Shown here piece by piece: positions 45,955-57,932 of a DNA stretch of 64,000 bases. This DNA comes from an uncultured Erythrobacter sp. (GTDB lineage: Bacteria > Pseudomonadota > Alphaproteobacteria > Sphingomonadales > Sphingomonadaceae), in the NCBI RefSeq assembly GCF_958304185.1, contig NZ_OY284433.1:1550001-1614000 (forward strand). Direction: 5' to 3'. Both the position numbers and the translations under genes were made by a program. Every line of letters begins with the position of its first letter. Position 1 is the first letter of the stretch. Under the pieces are notes generated by a model. The model searched no databases. It had not been told where the DNA came from and saw nothing but the letters and a program-made list of their open reading frames with translations.

Positions 45955-46889
45955 TCGGCGAGGAACGCCCGCAGCAACCCGATCACATCCTTCGCCTCGC
46001 GGGTGGGCAGGATTGCCATGAACACGTGCGGGGCGGCTTCGTATTCGTAGAGCTTGGCATCGACCCCGGCGGCCCGCAGCCGGCCGAGGAAGCTGCGCGA
46101 ATCCACGATGAAGATGTCGTGCCGCCCGGTCCAGATGCGGGTCGGGGGCAGCTGCGCCAGCTGGTCGGGCGCGGCGTAAAGCGGGCTGACCGCAGGATCA
46201 TCCATCGCCCGCCCCGCTGCCACCAGCCCGCCGCACGCGCGCAGGGTGCCGATCTTGAGCATCAGGTCATGCGGCTCCACCGCCACGATCGCCGGGTCCG
46301 CCAGCCCGAGATCGAGCCACGGGGCAAACAGCGCCAGCTTGCCCGGCATCGGCCCCCCGCTCCGCGCCAACCTGAGCGCGAGCGCCAGCGCCATATGCCC
46401 GCCCGCACTATCGCCGTTGAGGATGATCCGCGCCGGATCATGGCGCGCAGCCAGATCGGCATAGACCGCGTCGGCCAGCGCATCCTGCGCGGTATAGGGC
46501 GCTTCGGGCACCATCGGGTAAAGCGGCACGGTGACGCTGATCCCGCAGGCCTTCACCATTGCGGCGACCAAGGGCCAGTGCACCTTGAACATCGGCTGCA
46601 CGAACCCGCCGCCGTGGAAATAGAGCATATGCCACGCGCCGGGACCGCCTTTGGGGTGGAGCGTCACGACCCGGCTGCCCAGCACCTCGCGCTCCTCGAC
46701 GATGAAGCGTTTGCGGAACCCCTCGGGCATCGGTGCATCGACCGGCAGCCGCCGCCCCGTCATCACGGTGTGAAAGCCCGCCTCGTCATGCGGGAACACC
46801 GGCTTGCCGCGCGCGATCACGAGTTTGATCACCCGCATCAGCAGGCTCGGGCTGGCGCTGCGCAGCGCGATGGAACTGTCGGTCAGCAT
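45951..46889 (-). CDS. Alpha/beta hydrolase, hormone-sensitive lipase family
   Basis: The 312-residue esterase has the HSL oxyanion motif LYFHGGGFVQ, the nucleophile elbow ILNGDSAGGHMALALALR, a catalytic Asp in TGRHDIFIVDSR and His in YEYEAAPHVFM. These enzymes cleave short- to medium-chain esters. No signal peptide is visible. The residue after the HGGG, the VQPM loop, is typical of the bacterial branch. The physiological substrate is unknown. Confidence 0.9.
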   Translation of the reverse strand: MLTDSSIALRSASPSLLMRVIKLVIARGKPVFPHDEAGFHTVMTGRRLPVDAPMPEGFRKRFIVEEREVLGSRVVTLHPKGGPGAWHMLYFHGGGFVQPMFKVHWPLVAAMVKACGISVTVPLYPMVPEAPYTAQDALADAVYADLAARHDPARIILNGDSAGGHMALALALRLARSGGPMPGKLALFAPWLDLGLADPAIVAVEPHDLMLKIGTLRACGGLVAAGRAMDDPAVSPLYAAPDQLAQLPPTRIWTGRHDIFIVDSRSFLGRLRAAGVDAKLYEYEAAPHVFMAILPTREAKDVIGLLRAFLAD

Positions 46890-46934
46890 GGTCTCTCCCC
46901 TTGTGGCGGCAGAGTGCCGCGCCGGGGAGGCAAG

Positions 46935-47672
46935 TCAAGCGCTGGCGGTGCGCAGCCCGGCTTGCGCGGTGGCCTGATGCTTCAGGCGGCGCGCTTCGAC
47001 ATCGAAGATCCCGACACTCAGCGCGAACATGACGACGATCATGGCGAACTCGCCCTCGTCCTCGATGAAAGCGAGGAGGTTGAGCACGCCGGTCGTGTGT
47101 TCGCCCCAGGACGTCACCATATCGACCGCCACGCCGAACACCGCCGCGCCCGCGATACACATCGCGATCAGCACGCCGTGGATCGCCGCACGCCGGTCCG
47201 CCTGACGCAGCGCCACTGCCATGCCCGCCAGCCACACCAGCCCAATCACACCGAACACCAGCGTTTCCGCCAGGTGATTGGGATGCACCGGGATCCAGGC
47301 GAAGATCGGCATATCGGCGGCGAAGGAGAAGCCGAGCTGCTCATGCACCTCGCCCCAGTTATCCAGCGTCATCCACACGAACAGCACCGCGCTGGTGAGA
47401 TAGACCAGCGCGCGGGTGCGCAGCCACAGCACGAACAGCATCACCGCCGAGGCCGCCGTCAGCGAATATTCGAGGAATTCTGCAAAGGAACCGTCCTGCG
47501 ACATGAAGAACTGCGTCGGCAGCGCCGCGCCGGTGGCATCGCCGTAATGGGCGGCGACATCCAGACCCACCAGCACGCAGGCATAAGGTATCACGCTCAT
47601 CAGCGCGATGTGCAGCGCGCGCGACCGCGCCAGCTCCACACTTGTCCGCCAAAGATCGCCGATCATGATCAT
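46935..47672 (-). CDS. Integral membrane protein of unknown function
   Basis: The 245-residue protein shows six or seven hydrophobic helices (IALMSVIPYACVLVGLDVAA, YSLTAASAVMLFVLWLRTRA, VYLTSAVLFVWMTLDNWGEV, HLAETLVFGVIGLVWLAGMA, GVLIAMCIAGAAVFGVAVDM and FAMIVVMFALSVGIFDVEAR). The W-x-E-H and D-x-W-x-E-x-H strips between helices are polar and could bind a metal. I do not recognise a family. The start may be at 47672 or the ATG six bases on. It is upstream of, and same strand as, the esterase. Confidence 0.72.
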   Translation of the reverse strand: MIMIGDLWRTSVELARSRALHIALMSVIPYACVLVGLDVAAHYGDATGAALPTQFFMSQDGSFAEFLEYSLTAASAVMLFVLWLRTRALVYLTSAVLFVWMTLDNWGEVHEQLGFSFAADMPIFAWIPVHPNHLAETLVFGVIGLVWLAGMAVALRQADRRAAIHGVLIAMCIAGAAVFGVAVDMVTSWGEHTTGVLNLLAFIEDEGEFAMIVVMFALSVGIFDVEARRLKHQATAQAGLRTASA

Positions 47673-47888
47673 CGCCGTGTTCCGTCCTGATGCGCAGATA
47701 ACCTGCAACTGAGTGTATTGCGTGACCCCGTTGTGTCATAAATAGCTTGCGGTTTGCTTCCCACGAACCGGCAAATCCGCCTCTGCGCCAATATGCGACA
47801 GTCGGAAGATTTGCAGATAGAGCCGACGCGCGCCGAAGGGCCGTGCTTGTCATTGCCCCGCCACGCTTTGCCGCCTATATGGCTGCCC

Positions 47889-49037
47889 ATGTCTTCCATC
47901 CGTCCGTGGCGCACGATCGAACGGCGCAAATGTCGCCAGATCATGGTGGGGAATGTCCCCGTAGGCGGTGATGCTCCCATCACCGTGCAGACCATGACCA
48001 ACACCCCGACAGAAGACGTGCGTGCCACGCTCGACCAGATCCGGCGGTGCGAGGAAGTGGGCGCGGACATCATCCGCGTGTCCTGCCCGACCGAAGAATC
48101 CACCCGCGATTTCAAAAAGATCACCCGCGAATCGCGCATCCCGATCGTTGCCGACATCCACTTCCACTACAAACGCGCGCTCGAAGCGGCGGATGCGGGC
48201 GCGGCCTGCCTGCGCATCAATCCGGGCAATATCGGTTCCGCCCAGCGCGTTGCCGAAGTGGTGCGCGCCGCCAAGGCCAATGGCTGCGCGATCCGCATTG
48301 GCGTGAACGCCGGGAGCCTCGAAAAAGACCTGCTCGAAAAATATGGCGAGCCCTGCCCCGAAGCGCTGATCGAAAGCGCTTTGGATCACATCAAGCTCCT
48401 CCAGGATCACGATTTCCACGAATACAAGGTGGCAGTAAAGGCCTCCGACGTGTTCCTCGCGGTCGCGGCCTATCATGGGCTCGCTGAAACGGTCGATTGC
48501 CCGCTGCACCTCGGCATCACCGAAGCGGGCGGGCTGATCGGCGGCACGGTGAAGTCCAGCATCGGCATGGGCAGCCTGCTATGGGCCGGGATCGGTGACA
48601 CGATCCGCGTGAGCCTTTCGGCCGAGCCGGAAGAAGAGATCAAGGTCGGCTACCACATGCTCAAGGCCTTGGGCCTGCGCACCCGCGGCGTGCGGGTGGT
48701 GTCCTGCCCCTCGTGCTCGCGGCAGGGTTTCGATGTGATCCGCACGGTCGAAACGCTGGAAAAGCGGCTCGAACACATCAAGACTCCGATGAGCCTGTCG
48801 GTGCTCGGCTGCGTGGTCAACGGCCCGGGCGAAGCGCGCGAAACCGATATCGGCCTGACCGGCGGCGGCAATGGCAAGCACATGGTCTACCTGTCGGGCA
48901 TGAAGGCCCATGCGATTGATGACGAGGCGATGCTCGATCACATCGTCCGGCTGGTCGAGGAAAAGGCCGCTGCTATCGATGCGGGCGAAGCGACCGCCTT
49001 CGATCCCCACGCCCAGCCCGCCGAAGCCGCCGAGTGA
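47889..49037 (+). CDS. ispG: 4-hydroxy-3-methylbut-2-enyl diphosphate synthase
   Basis: IspG (GcpE) reduces MEcPP to HMBPP in the MEP isoprenoid pathway with a [4Fe-4S] cluster. The ATG at 47889 gives 382 residues. The TIM-barrel part has [36 protein letters not shown] and [20 protein letters not shown]; the cluster domain has [11 protein letters not shown] and [19 protein letters not shown] with the three Cys ligands. Its stop overlaps the GTG of the next gene. Confidence 0.95.
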   Translation: MSSIRPWRTIERRKCRQIMVGNVPVGGDAPITVQTMTNTPTEDVRATLDQIRRCEEVGADIIRVSCPTEESTRDFKKITRESRIPIVADIHFHYKRALEAADAGAACLRINPGNIGSAQRVAEVVRAAKANGCAIRIGVNAGSLEKDLLEKYGEPCPEALIESALDHIKLLQDHDFHEYKVAVKASDVFLAVAAYHGLAETVDCPLHLGITEAGGLIGGTVKSSIGMGSLLWAGIGDTIRVSLSAEPEEEIKVGYHMLKALGLRTRGVRVVSCPSCSRQGFDVIRTVETLEKRLEHIKTPMSLSVLGCVVNGPGEARETDIGLTGGGNGKHMVYLSGMKAHAIDDEAMLDHIVRLVEEKAAAIDAGEATAFDPHAQPAEAAE

Positions 49038-49531
49038 TCCGCGCCGCTATTGCTGCAAGTCTGGCGCTGGCGCTGTCCGCCTGCGCGACGACGGGCGATA
49101 CCGCTCAGGCACATCCCGAAGCGCGCGCCTATTCCGCCACCGCCGATGCGACCGCTGATGTCGACGCGGCGCTCGCCCGCGCCTCGGCGAACGGCAAGCG
49201 CGTGCTGGTGGTGCTGGGCGCGAACTGGTGCCACGATAGCCGCGCGCTCGCTGGCTGGCTCGAAACCCCGCGCTTCGCCGCTTTGACCGCCGAGCGCTAC
49301 GAAACCGTCTTCGTCAATGTCGGGATGCCGCAGACCGGCGACGGGCATAATCTCGATGTCGCGCGCCGCTTTGGCCTTGCCGATGTGCCCGGCACCCCGA
49401 CCCTGCTGGTGCTGACCGCCGAAGGCCGCGCGGTGAACCTCGACACCGCGGCCAGCTGGCGCAATGCGAGCAGCCGCTCCGAGGACGCGATCTTCGACGA
49501 ATTGGCGGCGCTGGCGGGCAAGCCCGACTAA
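49034..49531 (+). CDS. Thioredoxin-like lipoprotein lacking the second active-site Cys
   Basis: A GTG start overlapping the ispG stop gives 165 residues. The N-terminus has a signal ending ALSAC, a lipobox, so it is predicted to be a periplasmic-facing lipoprotein. The thioredoxin-like part reads [20 protein letters not shown], then FVNVGMP and [14 protein letters not shown]. The usual CxxC is C-H-D-S here, so it cannot form the normal disulfide; isomerase, binding or peroxidase-like roles are possible. The family resembles thiol:disulfide DUF899-like/TlpA relatives only loosely. Confidence 0.82.
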   Translation: MIRAAIAASLALALSACATTGDTAQAHPEARAYSATADATADVDAALARASANGKRVLVVLGANWCHDSRALAGWLETPRFAALTAERYETVFVNVGMPQTGDGHNLDVARRFGLADVPGTPTLLVLTAEGRAVNLDTAASWRNASSRSEDAIFDELAALAGKPD

Positions 49532-49553
49532 CGCCGCCCTCTCGGGCGACTCC

Positions 49554-49581
49554 TTGCAATCCGACTGCTCTTTTCTATACT
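49554..49581 (+). promoter_or_regulatory. Sigma-70-type promoter of vapBC
   Basis: TTGCAA at 49554-49559, a 16-bp spacer and TATACT at 49576-49581 fit a vegetative promoter. The palindrome TCTAGA at 49583-49588 lies over the expected start site and may be part of the operator through which VapBC represses itself. A GGAGG ribosome site stands five bases before vapB. Confidence 0.6.
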
Positions 49582-49600
49582 GTCTAGAACGGAGGCACCG

Positions 49601-49861
49601 ATGGCGCTCAGCATCAAGGACGAGGAAACCGACAGGCTGGTGCGCAAGCTAGCCGGTATCAAGGGCCTGTCCTACACGCAGACCATCCGCCTCGCCGTCT
49701 CCAACGAGTTGCAGCGTTCCCAGACACGCGACCCGGCGGAGAAGGAAAAGCTGATGAAAGCGATTGCGGAGATCCAGGCGCGGGTCGCGGCCCTTCCGAG
49801 CCGGATGACCGCCGAGGAAGTCGACGCCTGGATGTATGACGAGAATGGCCTCCCCCATTGA
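49601..49861 (+). CDS. vapB: VapB-type antitoxin (Rv0623-like)
   Basis: The 86-residue protein starts MALSIKDEETDRLVRKLAGI, then KGLSYTQTIRLAVSNELQRS, the ribbon-helix-helix-like pattern of Rv0623-type transcription factors that pair with PIN toxins. The C-terminal part (ALPSRMTAEEVDAWMYDENG) would cover the toxin active site. Its stop overlaps the toxin start by four bases. Confidence 0.88.
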   Translation: MALSIKDEETDRLVRKLAGIKGLSYTQTIRLAVSNELQRSQTRDPAEKEKLMKAIAEIQARVAALPSRMTAEEVDAWMYDENGLPH

Positions 49862-50259
49862 TCGTCATCGACACGTCCGCGATCATAGCGATCCTTCACC
49901 GCGAGCCCGAATCTGACGAATTGGGCGCTGCACTTTACGCCGCGCAGCGACGCGTAATCGGGGCGCCGACATTGTTCGAGATGCGTCAAGTGATGGGTGG
50001 CAGGCACGGCAGGGCGGGGACTGAGGTTGCGGACGATTTCCTCGAGGATGCCGGGATCGAGACCTTGGACTGGACCGCGCACATGGCTGATCTCGCGACC
50101 GACGCTTTCCTGCGCTTCGGCAAGGGACAAGGCCATCCGGCGCAACTGAACTTCGGCGATTGCATGGCTTACGCTGTGGCAAAGGCCCTGAATGCCCCAC
50201 TGCTGTTCAAGGGTGACGACTTTGTCCGGACCGATATCCCCTCGGCGCTTGCGCAGTAA
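49858..50259 (+). CDS. vapC: VapC-type PIN ribonuclease toxin
   Basis: A 133-residue PIN-domain protein with a TTG start overlapping the vapB stop (TTGA). Catalytic acidic residues are visible in IVIDTSAIIAILHREPESDE, APTLFEMRQVM, and the LNFGDCMAYAVAKALNAPLL and FKGDDFVRTDI segments. VapC toxins cleave tRNA or rRNA. The TTG start, coupled to vapB translation, would keep toxin below antitoxin. No frameshift or missing catalytic residue is apparent, so the module looks functional. Confidence 0.9.
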   Translation: MIVIDTSAIIAILHREPESDELGAALYAAQRRVIGAPTLFEMRQVMGGRHGRAGTEVADDFLEDAGIETLDWTAHMADLATDAFLRFGKGQGHPAQLNFGDCMAYAVAKALNAPLLFKGDDFVRTDIPSALAQ

Positions 50260-50262
50260 ACC

Positions 50263-50808
50263 ATGATCGCCGCCCTCCTCCTTGCCCTCGCGCTGGCGAT
50301 GGATGCCTTTGCTGTCGCGCTGACGCAGGGCTGCCGATTCCGGCCCTCGCTGCGCGGCGGGCTGGCCATTGCGCTCACCTTCGGAGTGTTTCAGGCGTTG
50401 ATGCCGCTGGCCGGATGGGTGATCGGCGCGGTGGCGCTGATCTATGTCGAAGCGGTCGATCACTGGATTGCATTCGGCCTCCTGTCCTTCCTCGGGGTGC
50501 GGATGCTGGGCGGGCACGTGGGCGACGAGGAAGCCGCGCGCGCGCTGACCGGGCGCAGCTTGCTGATCGCCGGTGTGGCCACCAGTATCGATGCGCTGGC
50601 GGCAGGGATCACCCTGCCGACGCTCGGCATATCGCCGTGGCTGGCGGCGGCGCTGATCGGGATCGTCACCTTCGTCATGAGCGGCGCGGGCGTGCTGCTG
50701 GGCCGCCGCGCGGGCGACCACCTTGGCGCATGGGCCGAGCGGGCGGGTGGGATCATCCTGATCGGGCTGGGGGTGAAGATTCTCGCCGAACATTCAGGCT
50801 ATTTCTGA
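50263..50808 (+). CDS. mntP: MntP-type manganese efflux pump
   Basis: The 181-residue protein has six membrane helices and the two pseudo-repeats of MntP: ALALAMDAFAVALTQGCRFR and GVATSIDALAAGITLPTLGI, each with the conserved Asp used for Mn2+ binding. It exports manganese. No yybP-ykoY (Mn) riboswitch is present: only three bases separate it from vapC, so it may share the vapBC transcript. Confidence 0.92.
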   Translation: MIAALLLALALAMDAFAVALTQGCRFRPSLRGGLAIALTFGVFQALMPLAGWVIGAVALIYVEAVDHWIAFGLLSFLGVRMLGGHVGDEEAARALTGRSLLIAGVATSIDALAAGITLPTLGISPWLAAALIGIVTFVMSGAGVLLGRRAGDHLGAWAERAGGIILIGLGVKILAEHSGYF

Positions 50809-50965
50809 CGCTGTCCTACAGCCTGCGAACATGGCATGGCCCTGCAAATGACACTGCTGCCGTCCCTTGCCCGCCGGTCTATCGCATGGAGCCGTGCAGA
50901 GGGTGGTTTTCCGTTCCTGGACTGTGTCTCATGTGTCTCCAACACAGCCGTGCGGGCGACCTGAG

Positions 50966-51889
50966 ATGCTCCACGTCGTCCACCACGCCGACTACATGGC
51001 GCCCCGACCGGATCGCGGCACGTTCCGCTTCGACAAGTACTACCTAGTCATGGAGGAGTTGCGCGCCTCGGGAGCGCCGATCACCGAGCACGCGCCGCAG
51101 CCCATGCCGCGCGAATGGCTCGAAGCGGTGCATTGCCCCGACTACGTCGATCAGGTCTTCCGGGCCGAGGTTCCGCGCGACAAGGAGCGCCGGATCGGCT
51201 TCCCCGTTACCCCCGCCATCACCAGCCGCGTGCGCCACACCAACGGCGGCACCTGGCTCGCAGCCCAGCTTGCTTGCCAGCATGGCTATGCCGCCAACTC
51301 CGCCGCCGGGAGCCACCATGCGCTGCACGATACAGGCGCGGGGTATTGCGTGTTCAACGACCTTGCGGTGACCGCCAACCGCCTGATCGCTGAAGCCCAC
51401 GCGGCGCGCGTGCTGATCGTAGACCTCGACGTCCATCAGGGTGACGGCACGGCCAGCCTGACCGCCGGGCGGGAGGACATCTTCACCCTCTCGCTGCACG
51501 CCGAGAAGAACTTCCCGGTCAGGAAGGCCCGCTCCAGCCGCGATGTCGCCCTGCCGGACGGGGTGGATGACGATGGCTACATGGAGGCCCTCACCCGCCA
51601 CCTGCCTGAGGTGATGGCCGACTTCGCGCCAGATTTCGTGCTGTATCAGGCGGGCGTCGATCCGCATGTTGACGACAAGCTCGGGCGGCTGGCGCTGACC
51701 GACGCGGGACTGGCGCTGCGCGACCGCTTCGTTGTCAGCGCGTGCCGCCGTTATGGCGTGGTGGTTGCGAGCGCGTTGGGGGGCGGATACGGCGATGATC
51801 CGCGCATCGTCGCCGCCCGCCATGCCGCCTCAATGCTGACAATGGCCGCAGCAAACAGCGCGTTTCCGGCACCATCCTCCATGAAGTGA
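50966..51889 (+). CDS. Histone deacetylase / acetylpolyamine amidohydrolase family protein
   Basis: The ATG at 50966 gives 307 residues, the usual class size; a longer start at 50867 has no similarity. Zinc-site motifs are [34 protein letters not shown] and [16 protein letters not shown], and a final [11 protein letters not shown]. These enzymes deacetylate polyamines, small molecules or proteins. The bacterial substrate is not known from sequence. Confidence 0.91.
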   Translation: MLHVVHHADYMAPRPDRGTFRFDKYYLVMEELRASGAPITEHAPQPMPREWLEAVHCPDYVDQVFRAEVPRDKERRIGFPVTPAITSRVRHTNGGTWLAAQLACQHGYAANSAAGSHHALHDTGAGYCVFNDLAVTANRLIAEAHAARVLIVDLDVHQGDGTASLTAGREDIFTLSLHAEKNFPVRKARSSRDVALPDGVDDDGYMEALTRHLPEVMADFAPDFVLYQAGVDPHVDDKLGRLALTDAGLALRDRFVVSACRRYGVVVASALGGGYGDDPRIVAARHAASMLTMAAANSAFPAPSSMK

Positions 51890-51924
51890 GCCATAGATGC
51901 GATAAACCGTTGGTCACCCCATTG

Positions 51925-51950
51925 GGAACGCAAGCCGCGAGGTTTACGTT
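51925..51950 (+). promoter_or_regulatory. EcfG-type promoter upstream of an L,D-transpeptidase gene
   Basis: GGAAC at 51925-51929, a 17-bp spacer and CGTT at 51947-51950 match the general stress consensus exactly. The -10 element ends eight bases before the ATG of the transpeptidase gene, so the transcript would be leaderless or nearly so, and indeed no ribosome site lies at proper spacing before that ATG. Confidence 0.68.
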
Positions 51951-51958
51951 ACGGTTCA

Positions 51959-52660
51959 ATGAAGCGTCGCGATATTCTGAAAGGCACTCTGGCAGCGGGG
52001 GCAGCATTGGCGCTGCCATCCCGCCTGTTTGCGTCCGTCGCGTCCGGCGCCCCGCGCGACCGCATCCTGTTCGACATCGCCAAGCGCGAACTGCTGCGCG
52101 CGGGCAACGCGATCTGGAAGCACGACATTGTCGGCATCGCCGATTTCGGCCTCCATTCGGCCAAGCCGCGCTTCCACTTCGTCAATCTCGACCGCGCCGA
52201 AGTGCAGTCCTACCACGTCAGCCACGGCATGGGTTCCGACCCGCAGCATGACGGCTGGCTCAAGCAATTCTCGAACACCGAAGGCTCCAACGCGACCAGC
52301 CGCGGCGCTTACGTAACGTGGGAATGGTACAAAGGCCGCTACGGCACCTCGGTCCGCCTCGGCGGCCTGGACGAGAGCAACAACGCCGCGCTGCAACGCT
52401 ACATCGTGATGCACCGCGCCGATTATGCCGAGAGCAGCCACCTCGAAAAATGGGGCCGTCTCGGCCGCTCCAACGGGTGCTTCGCGATGGGCGAGGAACA
52501 GTTCCGCGTCGCGCTGATGCACCTGTCCGGCGGGCGCTTGCTGTTCGCCGATTCGCTGGGGCTGGAGGAAGATGGCAGCATCCAGCCGGTGCCGGAACTG
52601 GCGATGATAGAGCGTCAGCCGCTCGATCTCTACCCCCGGCCGACGCTCAGCGCTTACTAA
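51959..52660 (+). CDS. Tat-exported L,D-transpeptidase catalytic domain protein (YkuD_2)
   Basis: The 233-residue protein begins MKRRDILKGTLAAGAALALP, a twin-arginine signal. The body matches the murein L,D-transpeptidase catalytic family YkuD_2: FGLHSAKPRFHFVNLDRAEV, YHVSHGMGSDPQHDGWLKQF, RGAYVTWEWYKGRYGTSVRL and the active-site strip HLEKWGRLGRSNGCFAM with the nucleophile Cys. It would form 3-3 cross-links or attach proteins in peptidoglycan. The general stress promoter directly upstream suggests induction under stress. Confidence 0.88.
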   Translation: MKRRDILKGTLAAGAALALPSRLFASVASGAPRDRILFDIAKRELLRAGNAIWKHDIVGIADFGLHSAKPRFHFVNLDRAEVQSYHVSHGMGSDPQHDGWLKQFSNTEGSNATSRGAYVTWEWYKGRYGTSVRLGGLDESNNAALQRYIVMHRADYAESSHLEKWGRLGRSNGCFAMGEEQFRVALMHLSGGRLLFADSLGLEEDGSIQPVPELAMIERQPLDLYPRPTLSAY

Positions 52661-52678
52661 GGCGCTTCGTTCGCCCGA

Positions 52679-54058
52679 TTAGCTGTCCTGCAAGTCATCC
52701 TCGATCACGATCACCTCGTCGGTCGGCACGCTGGTCCGGTTGCGCACGCGCGGCTTGTCGAGGCTGGCGAGCACCTTGGTGTCGCGGCCATAGATGTCCT
52801 TGAACGTCGCCATCTGGCCGTTGATGTCGGATGCCATCGTGAAATAGGTGATGTAGGCTGGCCACTGCTTTTCGAGCATCACCTTGGTGTACTTGCCCGA
52901 GGTCGAGATCGCGACCGCCTCGTCCTTGGTCGCGCCCTTGCCGAGGATCGCCATCGTCATCGCCAGTTCCAGCGCGCGTTCGGTGCGCACGCAACCGTGG
53001 CTCAAAGCCCGGAAATCGGCGCCGAACAGATGGCGGGAAGGCGTGTCGTGGAAGAAGATCGCATGGGCATTGGGCATTTCGAGCTTCATCTGCCCCAGCG
53101 AATTGCCCGGTCCGGGCTGCTGCACCACGGTGATGTAACCGTTCGCGCCCTTGGTCGCGACATAGCCGTTGCGCTTGCCCCAAGCGGGGTTGGCAAGCAC
53201 GCGGGCACCGAGGCCTTCGCCCTTCACGATCGACTGCGGCACGGTCCATGTCGGGTTGAACACCACGCCTTCGACCATTTCCGCAAGCTGCGGCGTCGCG
53301 GTGCGGCCGGGCTTGCCGACAATGGTGCGATAGGTGCTGATGATGCGGTTCTTGACCGTCAACCGCAGCTGGAATTCGGGCACGTTGGTGATGAGGTATT
53401 GCGAACCCAGATCCCGTTGTAGCCACCGCCAGCGGTCCATGTTGGCGCGGATCAGCTTGCGCTTGGCGGTCTGGCCGTCCGACGTTGCGGCGAGCTCCGT
53501 CTTGAGCTTGGCATAATCGGGGTGGGCCGGGCTGAGCTTGGCAAGCGTGCCGGCGATATCGCCGCTCGCCAGAGCTTCGGCCATGATCTTGCCGGCGGGG
53601 TAGAGATCACGGTCAGGATCGACCACGAACCATTGCTCGCGTGCATCCATCGGAGTGCGTCCATCACGCAAATCTTCGACCAGCCACACAAAGCTTTGCG
53701 AGGCGAGCTCGTTCAATTCCTTCGACGGGCCGGACGCCAGGGCGACCTTGAGCGGTTCGAGATCATAATCCTTGGGGTCGAGCCCTTCCGCGCCGATCCC
53801 CTCTATCACCGCAACCAGCCGCGTGGCCTGAGCCACGGTCCAAGCCTGCAACAGCGGCTCGAACACCGGTTGGCCAAAAGCCTCGGCGACAGATTCGCCC
53901 TGCGGCGGAAGCGTGGCGGGCTGGGGACTGCCGGTGCTCTGGCTACGCACGGACGCGGGGTTGGCCGGGGCAGGCGTGCCGCTCTCCTGAGCCAGCGCCG
54001 CACTCGCCACAAGCGCTGCGGCACTGATGCCACCTACCAATTTGCCGGGAAACTTCAT
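52679..54058 (-). CDS. L,D-transpeptidase of the YcbB/LdtD type
   Basis: I chose the ATG at 54058, which starts a Sec signal (MKFPGKLVGGISAAALVASA, cleavage after ALAQ); it gives 459 residues. After a Pro/Ser linker comes an LdtD scaffold region (FVWLVEDLRDGRTPMDAREQ, IRANMDRWRWLQRDLGSQYL) and the YkuD domain with FEMPN-type MPNAHAIFFHDTPSRHLFGA and the catalytic SHGCVRTERALELAM. It makes 3-3 peptidoglycan cross-links in the periplasm. It converges on the YkuD_2 gene with only 18 bp between stops. Confidence 0.92.
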   Translation of the reverse strand: MKFPGKLVGGISAAALVASAALAQESGTPAPANPASVRSQSTGSPQPATLPPQGESVAEAFGQPVFEPLLQAWTVAQATRLVAVIEGIGAEGLDPKDYDLEPLKVALASGPSKELNELASQSFVWLVEDLRDGRTPMDAREQWFVVDPDRDLYPAGKIMAEALASGDIAGTLAKLSPAHPDYAKLKTELAATSDGQTAKRKLIRANMDRWRWLQRDLGSQYLITNVPEFQLRLTVKNRIISTYRTIVGKPGRTATPQLAEMVEGVVFNPTWTVPQSIVKGEGLGARVLANPAWGKRNGYVATKGANGYITVVQQPGPGNSLGQMKLEMPNAHAIFFHDTPSRHLFGADFRALSHGCVRTERALELAMTMAILGKGATKDEAVAISTSGKYTKVMLEKQWPAYITYFTMASDINGQMATFKDIYGRDTKVLASLDKPRVRNRTSVPTDEVIVIEDDLQDS

Positions 54059-54231
54059 CTCGATACTGCCTTTTCGCCCCGTGCCGCTTGGGATCGCGAC
54101 CAATAACCGTCGCAAGCTGCATACATTCTCAGCCTCGCTCCTATCAACCACCTTGGCTTTCACCTGGATTAATGTTCACACCCCTGTGTCCTTGGCGTGA
54201 CCTTGCGGCCACCTGCGCTTAAGGAGCGCCC

Positions 54232-55122
54232 ATGCCGCCGCGCCATCATCCTCTGCTGCCATTTGCCGCTGCGCTGGCGGGCGTGGGCTTCCTGTCGCTG
54301 ATGGATGCCTTCATGAAAGAGGCCGCGCTGCTGATCGGAGCCTATACCGCCACGGTGCTGCGCGCCTTCATCGGCGCCGCGCTAATTGCGCCGGTCTGGC
54401 TGTCGCGCGGGCCAGCGATGCCGAGCCGAGCGGTGTGGAAGCTGCACGTGACCCGCGGGGTTGTGTCGGCCTTCATGGCGCTGACCTTCTTCTTCTCGCT
54501 CACCCTGCTGCCGCTGGCCGAGGCGATTGCCTTGAGCTTCATCGCCCCGCTGATCGCGCTCTATCTTGCCAGTGTGCTGCTGGGTGAGGTGATCAGCCGC
54601 GCGGCGATTGGGGCGAGCGTGCTCGGCTTTGCGGGCACGCTGGTGATTGTCGGTGGACGGATCGGTCAGGGGGAGTTCGATGAAAGCGCGGCGCTCGGCG
54701 TTACCTCGCTGTTCGTCTCGGCGCTGCTCTATGCCTATAACTTCATCGTCATCCGCCGGCAGGCGCAGGTGGCCGGGCCATTGGAGATCGCGACCTTTCA
54801 CAGCGGGATTGGCGGGCTGGTGCTGCTTACGCTCGCTCCGTTCCTGTGGGAGACGCCATCAGGCGACGCATTGGTGCCGCTGCTGGCGGCGGGCGCGCTG
54901 ACGGTGGCGGGATCGCTCGCCATCGCCTGGGCCTATGCGCGGGCCGAGGCGAATGTGCTGGTGCCAACCGAATATTCGGGCTTCGTCTGGGCGAGCATTT
55001 TCGGCTGGCTGTTCTTCCGTGAGGCGGTGACGCTGCCGACACTCGCCGGGACGGCGCTGATCGTCGGCGGATGCTGGCTCGCCGCCCGCCCCAACCGTTC
55101 CGCGCCGGTCGCCGCCAGCTAA
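54232..55122 (+). CDS. DMT superfamily transporter (EamA domains)
   Basis: The 296-residue protein has ten hydrophobic helices in two EamA repeats. Typical strips are TATVLRAFIGAALIAPVWLS, TLLPLAEAIALSFIAPLIAL and EYSGFVWASIFGWLFFREAV. These carriers move amino acids, nucleosides or small metabolites. The substrate is unknown. It is divergent from the transpeptidase gene. Confidence 0.9.
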   Translation: MPPRHHPLLPFAAALAGVGFLSLMDAFMKEAALLIGAYTATVLRAFIGAALIAPVWLSRGPAMPSRAVWKLHVTRGVVSAFMALTFFFSLTLLPLAEAIALSFIAPLIALYLASVLLGEVISRAAIGASVLGFAGTLVIVGGRIGQGEFDESAALGVTSLFVSALLYAYNFIVIRRQAQVAGPLEIATFHSGIGGLVLLTLAPFLWETPSGDALVPLLAAGALTVAGSLAIAWAYARAEANVLVPTEYSGFVWASIFGWLFFREAVTLPTLAGTALIVGGCWLAARPNRSAPVAAS

Positions 55123-55251
55123 GACCTTTTGCCAAGGGCCGTAAGCCCCTTGCCCCCCTTGACCTCGCGCGTCTGAAAGCGCAGTGCGCCCTCGAAAACC
55201 GCGCCCTTGGTGGATCGGGGGCGGGTCTAATCATAAGGATGGAACCCTCCC

Positions 55252-57924
<2,673 letters not shown>

Positions 57925-57932
57925 GGAGCGGC

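Noticed and set aside
45540-47690. Long plus-strand open frame of 716 codons
   Set aside because: It is a GC-rich shadow across the SDR, esterase and membrane-protein genes, with His/Arg-rich, feature-free translation.
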